This document shows positions 9,708 through 18,117 of a stretch of 64,000 nt of DNA, in pieces. Source of the DNA: Bacteroidota bacterium (GTDB lineage: Bacteria; Bacteroidota; Bacteroidia; Chitinophagales; Chitinophagaceae); contig JAFDYD010000033.1 in assembly GCA_018267615.1 (NCBI GenBank), positions 1,598 through 65,597 on the forward strand. The letters run 5' to 3'. The notes under the pieces were generated by a model. The model made no database searches. It was not told where the DNA came from and worked only from the letters and a program-made list of their open reading frames with translations. The number at the start of each line of letters is the position of its first letter. Position 1 is the first letter of the stretch. Made by a program: the position numbers and the translations under genes.

Positions 9708-10934
9708 ATGACAGAAAAAAAAATCCCGATCACAGGGTTTAGTTCGTTGGCTATTCACGGAGGTCATAAGCAAGATCCAAATTTTGCTCATCTCACTCCT
9801 ATCTACGCCACCAGTACTTTTGTGTATGATGATGCCGAACAAGGTATGCGACGCTTCAGCGGAAAAGAAGAAGGATATATTTACACACGTTGGGGTAATC
9901 CAAGTTTTACAGAAGCGGAAAATAAAATCGCTGCAATGGAAGGTTTTGGTATCAATGATAAACATGGAAATCCACTTGAACTCAAAGCCATTCTTCATGC
10001 CTCGGGTATGGCAGCTATCAGTACAACAATTCTTTTAAATTTGAAAGCTGGCGACAAAATCCTCACACATTTTTCGCTGTATGGTGGCACAGAAGAACTT
10101 TTCCAAAACTTATTACCCGCTCTCGGTATCGAAACCATTATCGCTGACTTGCGTGATCTGAATAAGGCAGAATCAATTATAAAATCGGATGACACTATAC
10201 GAATGTTGTACCTGGAAACGCCGGCGAATCCAACTATTCAATGCGTCGATATCGATTTGCTAAGCAAACTTGCCAAACAAAAAAATATGATCGTAGCATG
10301 CGACAATACTTTTGCAACACCTTATCTGCAACAACCGTTTCGCTATGATATAGATTTTGTTGTTCATTCAACTACAAAATTTCTGAATGGGCATGGTACT
10401 TCTATCGGGGGTGTCTTGATAGGAAAAGATATTGAATTCATGAAAACCAAAGGAATAAAGGTTCACAAAACATTGGGCGGAAACAGCAATCCGTTTGATG
10501 CATTTTTATTGAACAATGGAATGAAAACACTGGAAGTGAGAATGGAAAGACATTGTCAAAACGCAATGATCATTGCAAAATTTTTGGAGACAAATCCGTC
10601 AATTACGAAAGTAAATTATAACGGACTTACTTCACACCCTGATTATGCGATCGCAAAAAAACAAATGCGACATCCGGGAGCAATGATGAGTTTTGAATTA
10701 AAAGGTGGTTTGCAAGCAGGTATCCGTTTCATGAATAGATTGAACATGTGTACGCGTACAGTTTCTCTCGGCACCTGCGATACTCTGTTAAGCCATCCCG
10801 CATCGATGACGCATTATAGCGTACCAAAAAAGGATCGTGAAAAATATGGTATAACGGACGGGCTCATACGCATGAGTGTGGGAATGGAAAATGTGGAAGA
10901 CATATTGAATGACTTGGATCAGGCATTAAAATAA
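9708..10934 (+). CDS. PLP-dependent trans-sulfuration family enzyme (methionine gamma-lyase or cystathionine gamma-synthase/lyase type)
   Basis: The 408-residue protein belongs to the Cys/Met metabolism PLP enzyme family. The Schiff-base lysine is Lys224 in STTKFLNGHG. The upstream CDNTFATPYLQQP segment and the tyrosine/arginine pair in YIYTRWGNPS, which binds the PLP phosphate of the neighbouring subunit, are also present. Members cleave or form the C-S bond of methionine, cystathionine, homocysteine or O-acylhomoserine. The sequence alone does not settle which one. The family is certain and the reaction is inferred. No riboswitch fits in the 55-nt upstream gap. The gene is followed by a GNAT acetyltransferase after 91 nt. 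Confidence 0.9.
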   Translation: MTEKKIPITGFSSLAIHGGHKQDPNFAHLTPIYATSTFVYDDAEQGMRRFSGKEEGYIYTRWGNPSFTEAENKIAAMEGFGINDKHGNPLELKAILHASGMAAISTTILLNLKAGDKILTHFSLYGGTEELFQNLLPALGIETIIADLRDLNKAESIIKSDDTIRMLYLETPANPTIQCVDIDLLSKLAKQKNMIVACDNTFATPYLQQPFRYDIDFVVHSTTKFLNGHGTSIGGVLIGKDIEFMKTKGIKVHKTLGGNSNPFDAFLLNNGMKTLEVRMERHCQNAMIIAKFLETNPSITKVNYNGLTSHPDYAIAKKQMRHPGAMMSFELKGGLQAGIRFMNRLNMCTRTVSLGTCDTLLSHPASMTHYSVPKKDREKYGITDGLIRMSVGMENVEDILNDLDQALK

Positions 10935-11025
10935 AAAAAAGAAGAAGTTCTTTTTCCTGATAACGAAATCATTAAGCACGTCCTAAATCGGTCAACGCAG
11001 CAACCAGAAAAAAATAACATGACGC

Positions 11026-11484
11026 ATGGGAATTATTATTAGAAAAGCTCTTAAAGAAGATTGTCCGAGATTACTCGAGTTGGTTCATGAACTCGCGGAA
11101 TATGAAAAAGCTCCGAATGAAGTAACCGTTACGCTGGAACATTTTACTGAAAGTGGTTTCGGTGAAAAACCAATCTGGTGGGCATATGCGGCCTGCGATG
11201 ATTCAAGTCAACAAATTCTCGGATTCGCATTATACTATATCCGATATTCTACATGGAAGGGACAACGCATGTACATGGAGGACATCGTCGTTACAGAATC
11301 TGCAAGAGGAAGAGGTATCGGGAAATTATTATTAGATAAACTGATCGCAGAAGCAAAAGAAAAAAAATTATCAGGAATTACATGGCAGGTGCTTGAATGG
11401 AACAAACCTGCTATTAATTTCTACAGCAAATACGAGGATGTGAAATTTGACGATGAATGGACAAATTGCACAATTGAATTGTGA
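11026..11484 (+). CDS. GNAT-family N-acetyltransferase
   Basis: The 152-residue single-domain protein has the GNAT fold. The acetyl-CoA binding motif is visible as VTESARGRGIGKLL (residues about 89-102), and the C-terminal QVLEWNKPAINFYSK is typical of the diamine/spermidine-acetyltransferase-like branch, in which a tyrosine close to the Asn-Phe-Tyr motif serves as general acid. The acceptor substrate, a small amine or a protein amine, cannot be told. It is convergent with fabD, with 2 nt between the two stop codons. Confidence 0.85.
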   Translation: MGIIIRKALKEDCPRLLELVHELAEYEKAPNEVTVTLEHFTESGFGEKPIWWAYAACDDSSQQILGFALYYIRYSTWKGQRMYMEDIVVTESARGRGIGKLLLDKLIAEAKEKKLSGITWQVLEWNKPAINFYSKYEDVKFDDEWTNCTIEL

Positions 11485-11486
11485 TT

Positions 11487-12377
11487 TCAATCCACTCCAT
11501 TTACCTGCATTGTTTTGTTGATTTTTAGAATTAATCCTTGCAATACTTTTCCGGGACCCACCTCTGTGAAAGTAGAAGCACCGTCTGCAATCATTGTCTG
11601 AATGCTTTGTGTCCATCTAACGGCGCCGGTTAGCTGCTCAATAAGATTTTTTTTGATTTCATCTTTATCCACAATCGCCTTTGCAGCCACATTTTGATAA
11701 ACGGGACAAGTAGGCGTATAAAAAGTAGTTTTTTCAATAGTGGTTTTCAATTCTTCCCGTGCGGGTGCCATCAATGGGGAATGGAAAGCTCCGCCGACTG
11801 GCAATAGCATTGCTCTTTTTGCACCGGCCGCCTTCATTCTTTCGCAAGCAATTTCAACTGCTTTTATAGAACCACTGATCACCAATTGGCCGGGGCAATT
11901 ATAGTTGGCGGGAACCACTACTTCACCAGTTTCAGTTTGCACTTCATTACAAATCTTTTCCACAACCTGGTCATCCAGCATCAGCACTGCTGCCATTGTT
12001 GATGGGGTCAACTCACAAGCTTTCTGCATGGCGGCTGCCCGAATAATAACCAATTGCATAGCGTCTTCAAAACTCAGAACGCCATTGGCCACAAGTGCAG
12101 AAAATTCTCCGAGAGAGTGTCCCGCTACCATCTCAGGTTTTATATTGTCAATGCTTTTGAATGCAATTACGGAGTGGAGAAATACTGCAGGTTGTGTAAC
12201 TCTTGTTTGCTTCAAGTCAGATTCCGTACCGGAGAACATGATATCGGATATTCTGAAACCAGCTATTTCATTAGCCTGCTCATATAATTTTTTTGCGAAA
12301 ACACTTTTCTTGTAATGCTCCTGTCCCATCCCCGGGAATTGTGAACCTTGGCCCGGGAAAACATACGCATGCTTCAT
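11487..12377 (-). CDS. fabD: Malonyl-CoA:ACP transacylase (FabD)
   Basis: The product is 296 residues from the chosen start. It moves malonyl from CoA to acyl carrier protein for fatty acid chain extension. The nucleophile is Ser88 in GHSLGEFSAL. The second catalytic residue is His199 in GGAFHSPLM, and the N-terminal FPGQGSQFPGMG motif is complete. The open frame extends 11 codons upstream, but the family begins at MKHAYVFPGQ, so the start is set at 12377. The gene is followed downstream by the convergent GNAT gene and preceded by the inverted repeat at 12436-12646. Confidence 0.95.
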   Translation of the reverse strand: MKHAYVFPGQGSQFPGMGQEHYKKSVFAKKLYEQANEIAGFRISDIMFSGTESDLKQTRVTQPAVFLHSVIAFKSIDNIKPEMVAGHSLGEFSALVANGVLSFEDAMQLVIIRAAAMQKACELTPSTMAAVLMLDDQVVEKICNEVQTETGEVVVPANYNCPGQLVISGSIKAVEIACERMKAAGAKRAMLLPVGGAFHSPLMAPAREELKTTIEKTTFYTPTCPVYQNVAAKAIVDKDEIKKNLIEQLTGAVRWTQSIQTMIADGASTFTEVGPGKVLQGLILKINKTMQVNGVD

Positions 12378-12435
12378 ACTCAATACATTTACCAAACAAA
12401 TATGCCACAAAGGCGGGATTCAGCAAAGAAAAGTT

Positions 12436-12646
12436 TAGAACTATGATTTATAGGATCTAAAAAGATTTTGAGGAAAGTTGAGTGATTGATCGAGTTGAAT
12501 AGTTGATTTGTATTTAAAAAAAATAGAGGAACCTAATATTGAACCGATATATCAAGATCTTGACTTATTGGCCGATCGACTACTCAATTCAATCAATCAC
12601 TCAACTTTCCTCAAAATCTTTATAAATCCTATAAATCACGGTTCTC
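12436..12646. repeat. Long imperfect inverted repeat between folE and fabD
   Basis: The left arm (12436-12508) and right arm (12575-12646) match as reverse complements over about 70 bases with scattered differences, around a loop of about 66 nt. Both arms share phrases such as GATTTTGAGGAAAGTTGAGT. The outer edge of the right arm reaches the folE stop codon at 12645-12647. It could act as a terminator or processing hairpin for folE, but it lacks a clean T-tract. Confidence 0.85.
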
Positions 12647-13241
12647 AATGCAAGTTTGCTGAAATCAATTTTACGAATTCACTTCTTGTCTCATTTTTTT
12701 CGAATTGCCCAAAAAATGCAGACGTAGTTGTAACCGAATTTTGCTTTTGCACTCCTCTCATCATCATGCAAAGGTGAGAAGCCTCAATAACCACTGCTAC
12801 TCCTAAGGGATTCAATGTATCTTTGATCGCATGCAATATTTCAGTGGTGAGTCTTTCCTGCACCTGCAAACGTCGAGCATAAACATCCACCACTCTGGCA
12901 ATTTTGCTAAGTCCCGTGATCCATCCGTTTGGGATATAGGCCACATGAGCCTTGCCAAAAAAAGGAAGCATATGATGTTCGCACAAACTATATATTTCGA
13001 TATCCTTGACTATAATCATTTCGCTGACTGCCTCATGAAATTTTGCAGAATCTAAAATTGCATGAGCATCAAGGCTATAACCCTGAGTGAGAAACTGCAT
13101 CGCCTTCGCTACACGTTCCGGAGTTTTTACGAGGCCTTCTCTATCTGAATTCTCACCCAGCAAGTCAAGACATTTTTTATAATTATCCTTGAGACCTAAT
13201 GTAACTTCTTCGTCGTATTGTTCGATTTTCTTATAACCCAT
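12645..13241 (-). CDS. folE: GTP cyclohydrolase I (FolE)
   Basis: The 198-residue enzyme converts GTP to 7,8-dihydroneopterin triphosphate, the entry step of folate, biopterin and 7-deazaguanine synthesis. The zinc ligands are visible as Cys87 and His90 in [12 protein letters not shown] and Cys158 in [10 protein letters not shown]. Length and the [17 protein letters not shown] core match type IA enzymes. It lies 44 nt downstream of a 6-pyruvoyl-tetrahydropterin-synthase-like gene on the same strand, which uses the FolE product, so a shared transcript is likely. Confidence 0.96.
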   Translation of the reverse strand: MGYKKIEQYDEEVTLGLKDNYKKCLDLLGENSDREGLVKTPERVAKAMQFLTQGYSLDAHAILDSAKFHEAVSEMIIVKDIEIYSLCEHHMLPFFGKAHVAYIPNGWITGLSKIARVVDVYARRLQVQERLTTEILHAIKDTLNPLGVAVVIEASHLCMMMRGVQKQNSVTTTSAFFGQFEKNETRSEFVKLISANLH

Positions 13242-13285
13242 CGAATATGATTTAGTGATTGATAGTAAAATTTTTCCCGTAATAA

Positions 13286-13702
13286 TTATTTCACCGGGTA
13301 TTCGATAAAATTTCTTTCAGTCTCGTATAAACGCACGAAAAGATCAAATTTAGAATCGATCTTTTCCCGCAAAATTTCATAAATGATAATTGCAATATTT
13401 TCAGCAGTAGGATTAAGTTTTTTGAAATAAGTCGTATCAAGATTCAAATTCTTGTGATCAAATTTATCCAGCACATTCTCCTGGATAATATCAGACAATG
13501 TTTTCAAATTCATTACATAGCCGGTTTTAGGATCGGGAACGCCGACAATTTTAATTACAAGATCGTAATTATGCCCATGATAATTGGGATTACTGCATTT
13601 GCCAAACACCTCTTCATTTTTTGCATCATCCCATTCTGGCACAAACAGGCGATGCGCGGCATTAAAATGTTCCTTTCTGAAAATCGCTACTTTTTTATCC
13701 AT
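13286..13702 (-). CDS. queD: 6-pyruvoyl-tetrahydropterin synthase / 6-carboxytetrahydropterin synthase family protein, copy 1
   Basis: This 138-residue T-fold enzyme acts on dihydroneopterin triphosphate from FolE. The zinc histidines are His17 (EHFNAAHRL) and His42/His44 (YHGHNY). The catalytic cysteine is Cys36 (FGKCSNP), with His81 in the DHKNLN motif and Glu132 region in YETERN. Family members make either 6-carboxytetrahydropterin for queuosine or pyruvoyl-tetrahydropterin for biopterin. Which one applies here is open. A second copy lies just upstream and folE just downstream, all on the minus strand. Confidence 0.88.
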   Translation of the reverse strand: MDKKVAIFRKEHFNAAHRLFVPEWDDAKNEEVFGKCSNPNYHGHNYDLVIKIVGVPDPKTGYVMNLKTLSDIIQENVLDKFDHKNLNLDTTYFKKLNPTAENIAIIIYEILREKIDSKFDLFVRLYETERNFIEYPVK

Positions 13703-13810
13703 AGTTACTTACAAGATACATGTTAGAATTAACAGAGAATAGTCGTATGCGCGACACTGACTATTAGAAATGGCATACCACAAACCAAATGCACTAAAAG
13801 AATAGGGTAA

Positions 13811-13818
13811 CAAATTTA
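13811..13818 (-). promoter_or_regulatory. Candidate -7 element upstream of the first QueD-like gene
   Basis: The minus strand reads TAAATTTG, a full TAnnTTTG match, in the 163-nt gap between the two pterin synthase genes. It would give a leader of about 105 nt. No clear -33 TTG is present. Confidence 0.3.
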
Positions 13819-13865
13819 TCGTGACATTGTTTACATCTTTGCCTTGTTAAAAAAACAATTACTGT

Positions 13866-14273
13866 TTAGCCAAAATACTCAACATAAATTCTCGGAGTTT
13901 CATAAAGCCGGATGGAATGCAATTGAATTTCCTTCGGAAGATGGGGAAGTAATTGTTGCCAGATTCCAATGGCGAGATTTTCTGTTGAACACATCTTGCC
14001 TTTCAAAAAATCTACATCCATATTTAGATTCTTATGATCCAGCTTATCGACCACCTGGATCTTAATAATTTCGCTGAGTTTTTTAACATCAAACAAAAAA
14101 CCGGTATCGGGATTTGGTTCACCCTTTATAGTTACATATAGTTCATAATTATGGCCATGCCAGTTCTCATTGGCACATTTTCCAAAAACCACATCGTTCT
14201 GCTCCTTTGTCCACAAAGGATTATATAGCTTATGTGCCGCATTGAAATGTTCTAATCGCGTCAGATACACCAT
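13866..14273 (-). CDS. 6-pyruvoyl-tetrahydropterin synthase family protein, copy 2
   Basis: The product is 135 residues from the start at MVYLTRLEHF. The T-fold zinc ligands are His14 (HFNAAHKL) and His39/His41 (WHGHNY), with Cys33 in FGKCANE and the DHKNLN motif. It clearly resembles the neighbouring copy (same motifs and length) but is diverged. The open frame extends 16 codons further upstream. A canonical promoter at 14292-14321 lies inside that extension, which favours the internal start at 14273. One copy could serve queuosine and the other biopterin or folate-like pterins. This division is inferred. Confidence 0.85.
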   Translation of the reverse strand: MVYLTRLEHFNAAHKLYNPLWTKEQNDVVFGKCANENWHGHNYELYVTIKGEPNPDTGFLFDVKKLSEIIKIQVVDKLDHKNLNMDVDFLKGKMCSTENLAIGIWQQLLPHLPKEIQLHSIRLYETPRIYVEYFG

Positions 14274-14291
14274 CACAAGAAAAAATTTTTG

Positions 14292-14321
14292 CAAAGGTAA
14301 TACATGGAACAGGATTGTCAA
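14292..14321 (-). promoter_or_regulatory. Canonical Bacteroidota promoter for the second QueD-like gene
   Basis: On the minus strand a -33 TTG (14319-14321) is followed after 19 nt by TACCTTTG (14292-14299), a full -7 match. Transcription would start about 10-15 nt before the ATG at 14273. This supports the shorter protein start. Confidence 0.65.
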
Positions 14322-14341
14322 TGTTTATGGATATTTGCGCC

Positions 14342-15022
14342 ATGCATATTCTCATTACGGCCGCAACAAGTATGGAAATACAGTCAACGGTTAATTTTCT
14401 TGAAGAAAAAAAATATGAACTAAGTGGAGCTAAAATTCAAGTAGCGATAACGGGAATTGGGTTGGTATCAACGGCGTATTTGCTAACGAGGGAAATTCAT
14501 GATGAACGTCCGACAATAGCCATACAAGCAGGCATTGCGGGTTGTTTCAAAGCCGGCAAAGCCAATCATGTTGTGTCGGTGGGCAGAGATGTGATCGCAG
14601 ATATTGGCGTTTACGAAAACGATTCTTTTAAAAATATTTTTGATTTGAAACTTAATAACAAAAATAATTTTCCATTCAGCAACGGTTATCTCGTAAATCC
14701 CTATGAAAAACTATTGTCGATAACGGGAATCGAAAAAGCAAATGCTATTAGCGTAAACGAAATCACCACGAACAAAAGCAGGATTGAATGGTATCAACAA
14801 AAATATGATCCAATTGTTGAAAGCATGGAAGGCGCTGCATTTCATTATGTCTGTCTACATGAAAAAATCCCTTTTTTGCAATTAAGAGCAGTCTCAAATA
14901 TTGTTGGGGAAAGAGACAAATCTAAATGGACAATTAAAAGCGCGATTTCGGCATTGAATGAAAACCTGGTCACAATGATAAAAAAATTATCAACTCACGA
15001 TGAAACTTACTTTAGGATTTAG
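14342..15022 (+). CDS. mqnB: Futalosine hydrolase (MqnB)
   Basis: The product is 226 residues from MHILITAATS. It is a nucleoside-phosphorylase-fold hydrolase (ITGIGLVSTAY, IQAGIAGCF and the ESMEGAAFHYV motif with the ribose-binding glutamates) that resembles MTA/SAH nucleosidase. Its position directly before mqnD identifies it as futalosine hydrolase, which removes the base from futalosine in the alternative menaquinone pathway. The 3' end overlaps mqnD by 23 nt, so the two are translationally linked. The open frame reaches nine codons further upstream, but the conserved first strand begins at MHILIT. It is divergent from the QueD-like gene. Confidence 0.9.
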   Translation: MHILITAATSMEIQSTVNFLEEKKYELSGAKIQVAITGIGLVSTAYLLTREIHDERPTIAIQAGIAGCFKAGKANHVVSVGRDVIADIGVYENDSFKNIFDLKLNNKNNFPFSNGYLVNPYEKLLSITGIEKANAISVNEITTNKSRIEWYQQKYDPIVESMEGAAFHYVCLHEKIPFLQLRAVSNIVGERDKSKWTIKSAISALNENLVTMIKKLSTHDETYFRI

Positions 15023-15833
15023 TCCTTGTCCAAACGACACATTTATTTTTGATGCACTCGTTAATAAAAAAATCGAAACAGACGGTCTCGAGTTCGATAT
15101 CGCTTTAGAAGATGTACAAACCCTGAATGAATGGGCGCTACGGGGCAAATTGGAAATTAGCAAAATCAGTTACGGTGTGTTGCCAAGAGTACTTCCCCGA
15201 TATCATTTGTTGGATTCCGGAGGTGCGCTCGGCAAGGGGGTTGGTCCGCTTTTGATCGCTAAAAAAAATATCCCCCTCACCGAAGTAAAAGATCTTTTGA
15301 TCGCTATTCCCGGAGAGCACACAAGCGCGCATGTTTTGTTTTCTCTTGCATTTCCAAGCGCGACAAATAAAAAATTCATGATTTTCTCTGAAATAGAGAA
15401 CGCGGTATTAACGGGAAAAGTAGATGCGGGAGTTATCATTCATGAAAATCGATTTACCTACATGCAAAAGGGGCTTGTTAAATTGATTGATCTCGGAGAG
15501 TACTGGGAGGCCGAAACAGGATATCCAATACCGTTAGGAGGAATTGTTATTCGCAAGGACATTGATGCATCGCTTCAAAAAAAAATCGGGCAACTCATTA
15601 GGCAAAGCGTTGAATTCGCGTTTAGCAATTATCCATATTTGCCCCCATTTGTGAAAGAGCATTCACAGGAAATGGAAGAGCATGTAATGAGGCAGCATAT
15701 CGATTTGTATGTAAATAATTATTCAATATCGCTGGGGCAGGACGGCATGCAGGCTATAAAAAAATTCATTGACATATACGAAAAAATAAATCCTGTATAT
15801 GCTGCGGCTGGCGAGATTTCGCTGGTGAATTAA
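15000..15833 (+). CDS. mqnD: 1,4-dihydroxy-6-naphthoate synthase (MqnD)
   Basis: The 277-residue enzyme turns cyclic de-hypoxanthine futalosine into 1,4-dihydroxy-6-naphthoate. It has the periplasmic-binding-protein fold of the MqnA/MqnD family. The N-terminal GFSPCPNDTFIFDAL signature is characteristic of MqnD rather than MqnA, and the ISYGVLPRVLPRYHLL and PIPLGGIVIRKD segments also fit. It overlaps mqnB by 23 nt. mqnA, mqnC and mqnE are not in this window. It is convergent with the photolyase gene, with the stops almost touching (15833 and 15835). Confidence 0.94.
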   Translation: MKLTLGFSPCPNDTFIFDALVNKKIETDGLEFDIALEDVQTLNEWALRGKLEISKISYGVLPRVLPRYHLLDSGGALGKGVGPLLIAKKNIPLTEVKDLLIAIPGEHTSAHVLFSLAFPSATNKKFMIFSEIENAVLTGKVDAGVIIHENRFTYMQKGLVKLIDLGEYWEAETGYPIPLGGIVIRKDIDASLQKKIGQLIRQSVEFAFSNYPYLPPFVKEHSQEMEEHVMRQHIDLYVNNYSISLGQDGMQAIKKFIDIYEKINPVYAAAGEISLVN

Positions 15834-15834
15834 T

Positions 15835-17145
15835 TTATTTTTTTACCGCTTTACTGTACGCCTCAAGCGCTCTTTTTCTTGCGAATTCATGTTCAACGAT
15901 AGGTTTTGGATAACTGAATTCATCAAGTTCGGGTATCCATTGACGTATGTATTTCAAATCAGGATCAAATTTTTTCGTTTGCAACGAAGGATTGAATATC
16001 CGAAAATACGGAACCGCATCGCAACCGCAACTCGCCGACCATTGCCAGCCTCCGTTATTTGCAGCAAGGTCAAAGTCTAATAATTTTTCAGCGAAATAAG
16101 CTTCACCCCAGCGCCAGTCAATTAATAAATGTTTCACTAGAAAAGAGGCGGCAATCATGCGTACCCTGTTATGCATAAATCCGGTCGCATTTAATTGCCG
16201 CATGCCGGCATCAACAATAGGATATCCAGTCATTCCATTACACCATTTTTCAAATTCGATTTCATTATTGCGCCATTTGATATGATCATAGGCAGGTTTG
16301 AAAGATTTTCCTTTGCCAACTTTTGGGAAATGCCAGAGTATCATATGATAAAAATCTCTCCATATCAATTCGTTTAAAAAAGTCTCGCTTAATTCCAACG
16401 CTTTTGAAGCAAGCTCGCGAATGCTGATGGTACCGAAACGAAGATGTATTCCAAGTCGACTTGTTCCAGGAACTGCGGGGAAATCTCTTTGCCGCTGATA
16501 TTCCTTAAAGAAATGTACATCGATTTTTTTTGTGGGAAATTTTTCGTCGCTCATTGTCTTAAATCCCATCGACTCAAGTTGCCGCAAAGCAAGTGGATGT
16601 TGTTTATGGAAATTTTTAAAGTATTTTTTTGTAGGATATGATTTCAGATAAAAATCGTTCAACATACTTTTCCAGCGCCTGCTATAAGGGGTAAACACAG
16701 TGTAAGGATCTTGGTCATCTTTCAAAACTTCATTTTTTTCGAAGATTACCTGGTCTTTGAAACTTTGGAAAGACACCCCGGATTTTTTTAAAGTGTTATT
16801 TACGTTTTCGTCTCTCTCACTTGCATAAGGTTCGTAATCGTGATTTGTATAAACAGAATCGATTTTATATTTTTCTAAAAGCTGTGAAAAAACATTTTCG
16901 GGAAAATCATAATAAACTTCCAGCGACGAACCAAGTGCTATTAATTTTTCCTGGATATCCACGATGCTATTATAAATGAATTGCACCCTTTTGTCTGATT
17001 TGTCCTCGAGTCTATCAAGGATATTGCGATCAAAAATAAAAATAGGTACAACAGGATGATCCCCTCGTAATGCATGATATAAGCCTGCATTATCGACAAT
17101 CCTGAGATCACGTCGAAACCAGAAAATATTTACGGGAGAATTCAT
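15835..17145 (-). CDS. phr: Deoxyribodipyrimidine photolyase / cryptochrome family protein
   Basis: The 436-residue flavoprotein repairs UV-made cyclobutane dimers with blue light. The N-terminal alpha/beta antenna domain begins at NIFWFRRDLRIVDNAGL. The C-terminal FAD domain carries TGYPIVDAGMRQL, TGFMHNRVRMIAASF and NNGGWQWSASCGCDAVPYFR, which match class I CPD photolyases. The tryptophans and the asparagine near the flavin (AANNGGWQW) are kept, so a repair role is more likely than a pure photoreceptor role. It is convergent with mqnD. The next gene upstream, a class IV aminotransferase on the same strand, lies 54 nt away. Confidence 0.92.
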   Translation of the reverse strand: MNSPVNIFWFRRDLRIVDNAGLYHALRGDHPVVPIFIFDRNILDRLEDKSDKRVQFIYNSIVDIQEKLIALGSSLEVYYDFPENVFSQLLEKYKIDSVYTNHDYEPYASERDENVNNTLKKSGVSFQSFKDQVIFEKNEVLKDDQDPYTVFTPYSRRWKSMLNDFYLKSYPTKKYFKNFHKQHPLALRQLESMGFKTMSDEKFPTKKIDVHFFKEYQRQRDFPAVPGTSRLGIHLRFGTISIRELASKALELSETFLNELIWRDFYHMILWHFPKVGKGKSFKPAYDHIKWRNNEIEFEKWCNGMTGYPIVDAGMRQLNATGFMHNRVRMIAASFLVKHLLIDWRWGEAYFAEKLLDFDLAANNGGWQWSASCGCDAVPYFRIFNPSLQTKKFDPDLKYIRQWIPELDEFSYPKPIVEHEFARKRALEAYSKAVKK

Positions 17146-17199
17146 TAAAATTTGCGGCTTTTAAGTCCTTCAACAAGAAATAACTTTAAATGTTGAAGG

Positions 17200-18042
17200 T
17201 TAACTTAAATTTTTTATGATTGTGGGATAAATATCAGAAATCATTTCTCTTCTAAATATTTGATCACGCCATTGCTTTACCCATCGGATCACAGAAATTG
17301 CATTTGTCAAAAAAATCTCGTCTGCATCTGACAACCATTGAGGTTCAAATGTTTTTTCATGAACGATCAAGCCGGTTTTCTGCAGTTCCGTTATTATAAA
17401 CCGACGCATTACGCCCGAAACACATCCTTCAGATAAGGACGGAGTAAAAATTTCTTGATTTTTAATACAAAATATATTCGCGATCATACTTTCACAAATA
17501 CGATGATCACTATTCAATACAAGACAGTCATCCAACTTATTTTTTGTCGCATACAATGCAGCCATTGTGTACAGGAGAAAATTATTCGACTTCAGATTAC
17601 TAAACACATCTGTGGATTTCCTTCCGTCCGGAAATATTTCAACGCGCAGTCCTTCGTCGCGCATTTTCTTTGATTCATTGATGATCGGCCAACTTTCAAT
17701 AATGTAATTGGGGAAATGATTTTCCGGATCAAACAAACCGCCCTTTCCACGAAATACCATCAGTCGGGCACGCGCCATGGACTGATGACCATTTTTTTTA
17801 CACAAATTATTTATTTGTTCAGACAAAATCTCTTTGGTAAAAAAATCAGGTTTTTCAAACTGCAAAAGTTGTAGGCTGGAAGAAAGTCGGTCGAAATGAT
17901 ATTTCTTTAACCTGACCAAGCCATTTTCAACGAACATGGTCTCAAAAATACCATCGCCATAGCGAAAACCTCTGTTGTCAACCGTTATAACGGGATCGCC
18001 TGAGCGAAGAATAGTTCCATTAAAATTAATATAATCGCCCAC
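17200..18042 (-). CDS. Class IV aminotransferase (aminodeoxychorismate lyase PabC-like)
   Basis: The 280-residue PLP enzyme is of fold type IV. Recognisable parts are VDNRGFRYGDGIFETM near the N-terminus, ARARLMVFRGKGG, and SNNFLLYTMAALYATKN, which places the PLP-lysine region, then CESMIANIFCIK and GCVSGVMRR. Family members are 4-amino-4-deoxychorismate lyases, branched-chain aminotransferases and D-amino acid aminotransferases. Length and the RYGDGIFET form favour a PabC-like enzyme for folate synthesis, but this is inferred. It ends 54 nt before the photolyase gene and lies downstream of a response regulator that has its own terminator. Confidence 0.8.
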   Translation of the reverse strand: MGDYINFNGTILRSGDPVITVDNRGFRYGDGIFETMFVENGLVRLKKYHFDRLSSSLQLLQFEKPDFFTKEILSEQINNLCKKNGHQSMARARLMVFRGKGGLFDPENHFPNYIIESWPIINESKKMRDEGLRVEIFPDGRKSTDVFSNLKSNNFLLYTMAALYATKNKLDDCLVLNSDHRICESMIANIFCIKNQEIFTPSLSEGCVSGVMRRFIITELQKTGLIVHEKTFEPQWLSDADEIFLTNAISVIRWVKQWRDQIFRREMISDIYPTIIKNLS

Positions 18043-18065
18043 AGATGATAGTTCAAGAAATAAAA

Positions 18066-18103
18066 AATTCCGGCCCTGAAAATAATTATCAGAAACCGGA
18101 ATT
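18066..18103 (-). terminator. Intrinsic terminator downstream of the first minus-strand response regulator
   Basis: AATTCCGG (18066-18073) pairs with CCGGAATT (18096-18103), with a second inner pairing CTGA/TCAG. On the minus strand it is followed by a T-rich run. It ends the regulator at 18118 and separates it from the aminotransferase. Confidence 0.7.
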
Positions 18104-18117
18104 GTATAAAAACTTTT

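Noticed and set aside
12508..12777. 89-codon plus-strand frame across the inverted repeat and the folE end
   Set aside because: Half of it is the repeat arm and half is antisense to folE.
13844..14065. 73-codon plus-strand frame over the second QueD-like gene
   Set aside because: Antisense to a gene with a full set of catalytic residues.
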